From Microbacterium sp. AK031 (GTDB lineage Bacteria; Actinomycetota; Actinomycetes; Actinomycetales; Microbacteriaceae): 64,000 nt of DNA. Within the stretch, counting starts at the first letter, position 1. Each line of letters opens with the position of its first letter. The notes under the pieces were generated by a model. The model was not told the DNA's origin. It worked only from the letters and a program-made list of their open reading frames with translations, and made no database searches. A program made the translations under genes and the position numbers. The DNA lies in the NCBI RefSeq assembly GCF_024807145.1, contig NZ_JANUCA010000001.1, positions 248,001 through 312,000 on the forward strand, given 5' to 3'. Positions 60,755 to 64,000 of this stretch are shown piece after piece.

Positions 60755-62397
60755 ACGAGCCACTGCTCAGCATCCGCGATCTCAAGGTCGCATTCCGCAG
60801 CGGCAAGCAGTCCCGAGAGGTGCTGCACGGCGTGAGCTTCGACATCCTCGAGGGCGAGACGCTCGCAATCGTGGGGGAGTCGGGCTCCGGCAAGTCGACG
60901 ACCGCCGCGGCGATCATCGATCTGCTGCCCGGCACGGGCTCGGTGACCGGCGGCAGCATCATGCTCGCCGGCAGGGACCTCACAAAGGCGAGCCGTGGGG
61001 AGATGGAGCGGATCCGCGGACGCGAGATCGGTTACGTGCCGCAGGACCCGATGTCGAACCTCAACCCGGTCTGGTCGATCGGCTTCCAGGTCAAGGAGGC
61101 GGTCCGCGCCAACGGTCTGGCGCAGGGTCGTAGAGAGGTGCACGACCGTGCTGTGGAGGTGCTGGTCCAAGCCGGTCTCAGCGACGCGGCCCGACGCATG
61201 CACCAGTTCCCGCATCAGTTCTCCGGAGGCATGCGCCAGCGGGCGCTGATCGGAATCGGCCTGGCGGCCGACCCGAAGCTGCTGATCGCCGACGAGCCCA
61301 CCAGCGCACTCGACGTCACGGTGCAGCGTGTGATCCTGGATCACCTCGCATCGCTCACCAGCGAGCGGGGCACGTCTGTGCTGCTGATCACGCACGACCT
61401 CGGTCTTGCGGCAGAGCGTGCAGACCGCATTCTCGTGATGAACCAGGGTGAGATCGTCGAGGCGGGAGCCAGCGCCGAGATCCTCACCAACCCGCAGCAT
61501 CCGTACACCCAGCGGCTGGTCGCCGCGGCGCCGAGCCTCGCCTCCAAGCGCATCGGCATCACGGCGCATGCGAGCGAGGAGCCGGTCGACACGGCGGCCC
61601 CGGTCGTCGAGGTGCGTGATCTCGTCAAGGAATACTCGATCCGCACCGGCGGACTCCGCCATGAGCGTTTCCGCGCCGTCGACGAGGTGTCGTTCTCGAT
61701 TCCGCGCGGCAAGACGCTGGCGCTCGTCGGCGAATCGGGATCGGGCAAGTCGACCGTGGCGAAGATGCTGTTGCAGCTGGAGAAGCCCACTGACGGTGAG
61801 ATCTTCGTCGACGGGCATGCGACCAGCACGATGTCGCGCGCTGACATTTTCCGGCTGCGCCGGCGGATGCAGCCGGTCTTCCAAGACCCGTACGGGTCCC
61901 TCGATCCGTTGCGCAGCATCGGCAACCTCATCTCAGAGCCTCTGCACGTGCACGGGATCGGCACCAGGGAAGAGCAGCATCAGCGTTCGCTTGAACTGCT
62001 GGAGCAGGTCGCCCTTCCGCAGGAACTCGCGTGGCGCTACCCGAACGAGCTTTCCGGAGGTCAGCGGCAGCGCGTCGCGATCGCCCGTGCACTCGCGTTG
62101 AAGCCTGACATCGTGGTGCTCGACGAGGCGGTATCCGCTCTGGACGTTCTGGTGCAGGATCAGATCCTGAATCTGCTCTCCGATCTGCAAGCGGAACTCG
62201 GCTTGACCTACCTGTTCATCACGCACGACCTCGCCGTCGTCCGCGTCGCCGCGGATCTGGTGTGCGTGATGGAGAAGGGACGCATCGTCGAACAGGGCAC
62301 GGTAGACGACATCTTCAGCAACCCGCAGCAGGAGTACACGAGCAGACTGCTCGAGGCCATCCCCGGGGCCTCGCTGCCGCTGGGCGGCGTCGGCTGA
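60751..62397 (+). CDS. Fused dual-ATPase subunit of the peptide ABC transporter (DppD-DppF)
   Basis: The 548-residue protein carries two complete ABC ATPases: Walker A GESGSGKST at about 42-50 and again at about 328-336; signatures FSGGMRQRA and LSGGQRQRV; Walker B LLIADEPTSALD and IVVLDEAVSALD. The first ends with the oligopeptide-type HPYTQRLVAAAP. One gene therefore supplies both ATPases, which are separate proteins (DppD and DppF) in E. coli. 4-nt overlap with the permease gene and 1-nt overlap (TGATG) with the next gene. Confidence 0.93.
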   Translation: MNEPLLSIRDLKVAFRSGKQSREVLHGVSFDILEGETLAIVGESGSGKSTTAAAIIDLLPGTGSVTGGSIMLAGRDLTKASRGEMERIRGREIGYVPQDPMSNLNPVWSIGFQVKEAVRANGLAQGRREVHDRAVEVLVQAGLSDAARRMHQFPHQFSGGMRQRALIGIGLAADPKLLIADEPTSALDVTVQRVILDHLASLTSERGTSVLLITHDLGLAAERADRILVMNQGEIVEAGASAEILTNPQHPYTQRLVAAAPSLASKRIGITAHASEEPVDTAAPVVEVRDLVKEYSIRTGGLRHERFRAVDEVSFSIPRGKTLALVGESGSGKSTVAKMLLQLEKPTDGEIFVDGHATSTMSRADIFRLRRRMQPVFQDPYGSLDPLRSIGNLISEPLHVHGIGTREEQHQRSLELLEQVALPQELAWRYPNELSGGQRQRVAIARALALKPDIVVLDEAVSALDVLVQDQILNLLSDLQAELGLTYLFITHDLAVVRVAADLVCVMEKGRIVEQGTVDDIFSNPQQEYTSRLLEAIPGASLPLGGVG

Positions 62398-62948
62398 TGC
62401 CGAGGGCCAGGCCGTCACGGGTCTTCCGGGTCACCGGGGCTGCCTGGCTGCTCGGCATCACAGCTGCGATGGCTGCGGCGTTGCTGCTCGAGGCGGCGGT
62501 CCGAACGGGCCCCGTCAGCGCTCTGCTGCTCGCGCCATGGTTGCTGCTCGTGCTCTGGGTGATCTACGTCGTGGGCATCGCCTCGGACGTCCGTGCTGAC
62601 GTCGCCGGAGTCGGCGTCCAGAATCTCCTCCGCCGCACCTGGGTGCCGTGGAGCCGAGTGAAGCGGATCGCCATGCGTTGGCAGATTGAACTGACGCTCG
62701 ATCACGGCGGGGTCGTGAGGTGCTTCGGCGGGCCGTCCCGCTCGCGGCCGCGCCGCCTCGGACCGGGACGCACCCGGGAGGATGCAGACGAGGGGGCGGA
62801 AGACGGCATCGCGAAGCTTCAGCGCCTGCGTCTGGCGGCGGACGGGCCGTCGGATGCCGCTGTCGTGCGCGCTTGGGACTGGCCGTCGATCATCGCGTTC
62901 GGGGTCGTCGCCGTCTGGGCGGTCATCGCGGTCGTCGCCACACGCTGA
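62397..62948 (+). CDS. Membrane protein with a PH-like domain
   Basis: The 183-residue protein has two N-terminal membrane helices (about 13-34 and 43-64), a bacterial PH-like beta domain (GVGVQNLLRRTWVPWSRVKR...ELTLDHGGVVRCFG, about 72-115), a charged linker and a last membrane helix (about 161-181). Function unknown. TGATG coupling with the ATPase gene places it in the transporter operon, where it may be a helper or passenger. Confidence 0.72.
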   Translation: MPRARPSRVFRVTGAAWLLGITAAMAAALLLEAAVRTGPVSALLLAPWLLLVLWVIYVVGIASDVRADVAGVGVQNLLRRTWVPWSRVKRIAMRWQIELTLDHGGVVRCFGGPSRSRPRRLGPGRTREDADEGAEDGIAKLQRLRLAADGPSDAAVVRAWDWPSIIAFGVVAVWAVIAVVATR

Positions 62949-62970
62949 CATCTCTGAGGCAGAGCGAAAC

Positions 62971-63762
62971 TCAGCCGGTCAGGCCGAAGAGCGCCGGGAA
63001 CGTCGCCGCGGCCCAGGGATAGCCGACGAACGCCAGCGCGTCGATCAGGAAGTGCGCGACCAGGAACGGCAGCAGCCTGCCGGTGCGAGCGAAGAACCAG
63101 CCGAACAGCAGCCCCATCGCGAGGTTGCCGACGAAAGCGCCGGGCCCCTGATACAGGTGATAGCTCGCGCGAAGCACAGAGGTCGCGATGATGATCGGCC
63201 AGATGCCCCAGCCGAGCTGCTTAAGGCGGAAGAACAGGTACCCGAGCACGACGAACTCCTCCATGAGTGCCGCACGGGCGGCGGAGAGCAGCAGAACGGG
63301 CACCGTCCACCAGTAGTTGTCGAGGCTTCCGGGATTCACGGCGACGAACAGTCCCAGCATCCGACCGCCGGTATACAGCGCGAGGCCGGGGAGGCCGATG
63401 GCCAGGACGAGCAGGATGCCGCGGCCGATGTCGCGGCCCACTCGGGTGCCGTCGAGTCCGAGCCTGCCGAGGTGCGGGCGCGAGACCCGCCACAGCAGGA
63501 AGCACACCAGCAGCACCGGCACGATCGAGAAGGCGATCCCGAGCACCTGGTAGATGAGATCGAAGATCTCGCGGTCGCTGCGTGAGGGGTTCAGCGTTGC
63601 GGTCTGGTCGGCGAGCGGAACGGAATCAGTGAGTCGGTACGCGAGCTGCACGATCGCGTACACAGCGGATTCGCCGAGGCCGAGCGCCAGCACGATGGTG
63701 GTCTCCCACCGGATGCGCGCACGCGAAGGCGCAGGGCTGAGGGTGGCCGTCGAGGAGTGCAC
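62971..63762 (-). CDS. CPBP family intramembrane protease
   Basis: The 263-residue membrane protein has eight predicted helices. The CPBP/Abi core shows the Glu-Glu motif in LMEEFVVLGYLFFRL, then RASYHLYQGPGAF and the third motif HFLIDALAFVGY. Members cleave CAAX-like or other membrane substrates, or act in bacteriocin immunity; the role here is unknown. GTG start at 63762 follows a leaderless -10. Confidence 0.85.
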   Translation of the reverse strand: MHSSTATLSPAPSRARIRWETTIVLALGLGESAVYAIVQLAYRLTDSVPLADQTATLNPSRSDREIFDLIYQVLGIAFSIVPVLLVCFLLWRVSRPHLGRLGLDGTRVGRDIGRGILLVLAIGLPGLALYTGGRMLGLFVAVNPGSLDNYWWTVPVLLLSAARAALMEEFVVLGYLFFRLKQLGWGIWPIIIATSVLRASYHLYQGPGAFVGNLAMGLLFGWFFARTGRLLPFLVAHFLIDALAFVGYPWAAATFPALFGLTG

Positions 63763-63768
63763 AGCCTG

Positions 63769-63774
63769 ATGCTA
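63769..63774 (-). promoter_or_regulatory. -10 hexamer TAGCAT, leaderless start of the CPBP gene
   Basis: On the minus strand TAGCAT ends 6 nt before the GTG at 63762. Confidence 0.55.
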
Positions 63775-63872
63775 CGGGAGGTTGTGATGTCCGCTCAGAG
63801 AGCGATCAGCGATCGTGCGATATCCTGTACCGTCGGCATCCCGGCATTTCCCCTCCCTTTTAGGAAACTTGC

Positions 63873-64000
63873 ATGGCGCACGCCCTTCGCTCAGACCTCC
63901 GCAATGTCGCTATCGTCGCGCACGTCGACCACGGCAAGACCACGCTCGTCGATGCGATGCTTCGCCAGACGGGCTCCTTCGGCGAGCACGCGCACGTGGA
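63873..64000 (+). CDS. typA: GTPase TypA/BipA (N-terminal part)
   Basis: The 42 visible codons begin [20 protein letters not shown] with the G1 motif AHVDHGKTT (about 16-24), followed by [12 protein letters not shown], characteristic of TypA/BipA rather than EF-Tu or LepA. It is a ribosome-binding GTPase for ribosome assembly and stress. The gene runs off the window. TTAGGAAAC before the ATG is a weak ribosome binding site, and TATCCT near 63820 may be its -10. Confidence 0.92.
   Translation, partial: MAHALRSDLRNVAIVAHVDHGKTTLVDAMLRQTGSFGEHAHV

Overview
The window is high-GC DNA from an actinobacterium, most likely Microbacterium or a close relative in Microbacteriaceae. This rests on gene content and order (trhA-uppS, xseA-xseB-DUF4245-carbonic anhydrase-fumC, nrtR-nadABC-cysteine desulfurase, DUF6264, DUF6328, DUF4307, DUF1918), frequent GTG starts and many apparently leaderless genes. 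It is ordinary chromosome with a few accessory patches: no phage, CRISPR array, rRNA or classical IS transposase was seen.

Layout. 1-5.7 kb: end of a basic protein, terminator, a tRNA with a UAA anticodon, a fold-type-III PLP enzyme, an aldonolactone oxidase, LemA, a membrane-anchored protein and a YcaQ-type protein. 5.7-15.2 kb: AI-2E transporter, ilvA, greA, DUF4307, a small membrane protein, SDR-luxS, trhA, uppS, a class V aminotransferase and phoH. 15.2-16.35 kb: a DUF559 nuclease-like gene flanked by two 89-bp palindromic blocks. 16.35-23.2 kb: fumC, carbonic anhydrase, DUF4245, exonuclease VII, ispH, DUF6264 and MOSC. 23.2-24.6 kb: a decayed ECF sigma / anti-sigma / lipoprotein cluster. 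24.6-31 kb: DUF1918, fbaA, glpX, RmuC, ankyrin protein, exonuclease, methyltransferase.

31-36.2 kb: ychF followed by three short gene cassettes, each ending in a fragment that looks like another copy of the ychF 3-prime end. This suggests serial insertion at that site. 36.2-46.7 kb: HEAT protein, arfB, ABC-F, a LysR-HTH protein with a basic tail, HesB-like protein, acyltransferase, DUF6328, a 42-residue Cys-rich peptide, an MFS pump, an ABC exporter, an SDR and a glycosyltransferase.

46.7-52.4 kb: the NAD de novo operon, apparently controlled by an NrtR-type regulator with an operator inside its promoter; nadB carries an in-frame palindrome. 52.4-57 kb: tandem glycine riboswitch and gcvT-gcvH-gcvP. 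57-64 kb: a complete peptide ABC importer, a PH-like membrane protein, a CPBP protease and the start of typA.

Across the window at least 18 genes have a TANNNT-like -10 hexamer exactly 6 nt before the start codon. This is the signature of leaderless mRNA and was used to choose several starts.
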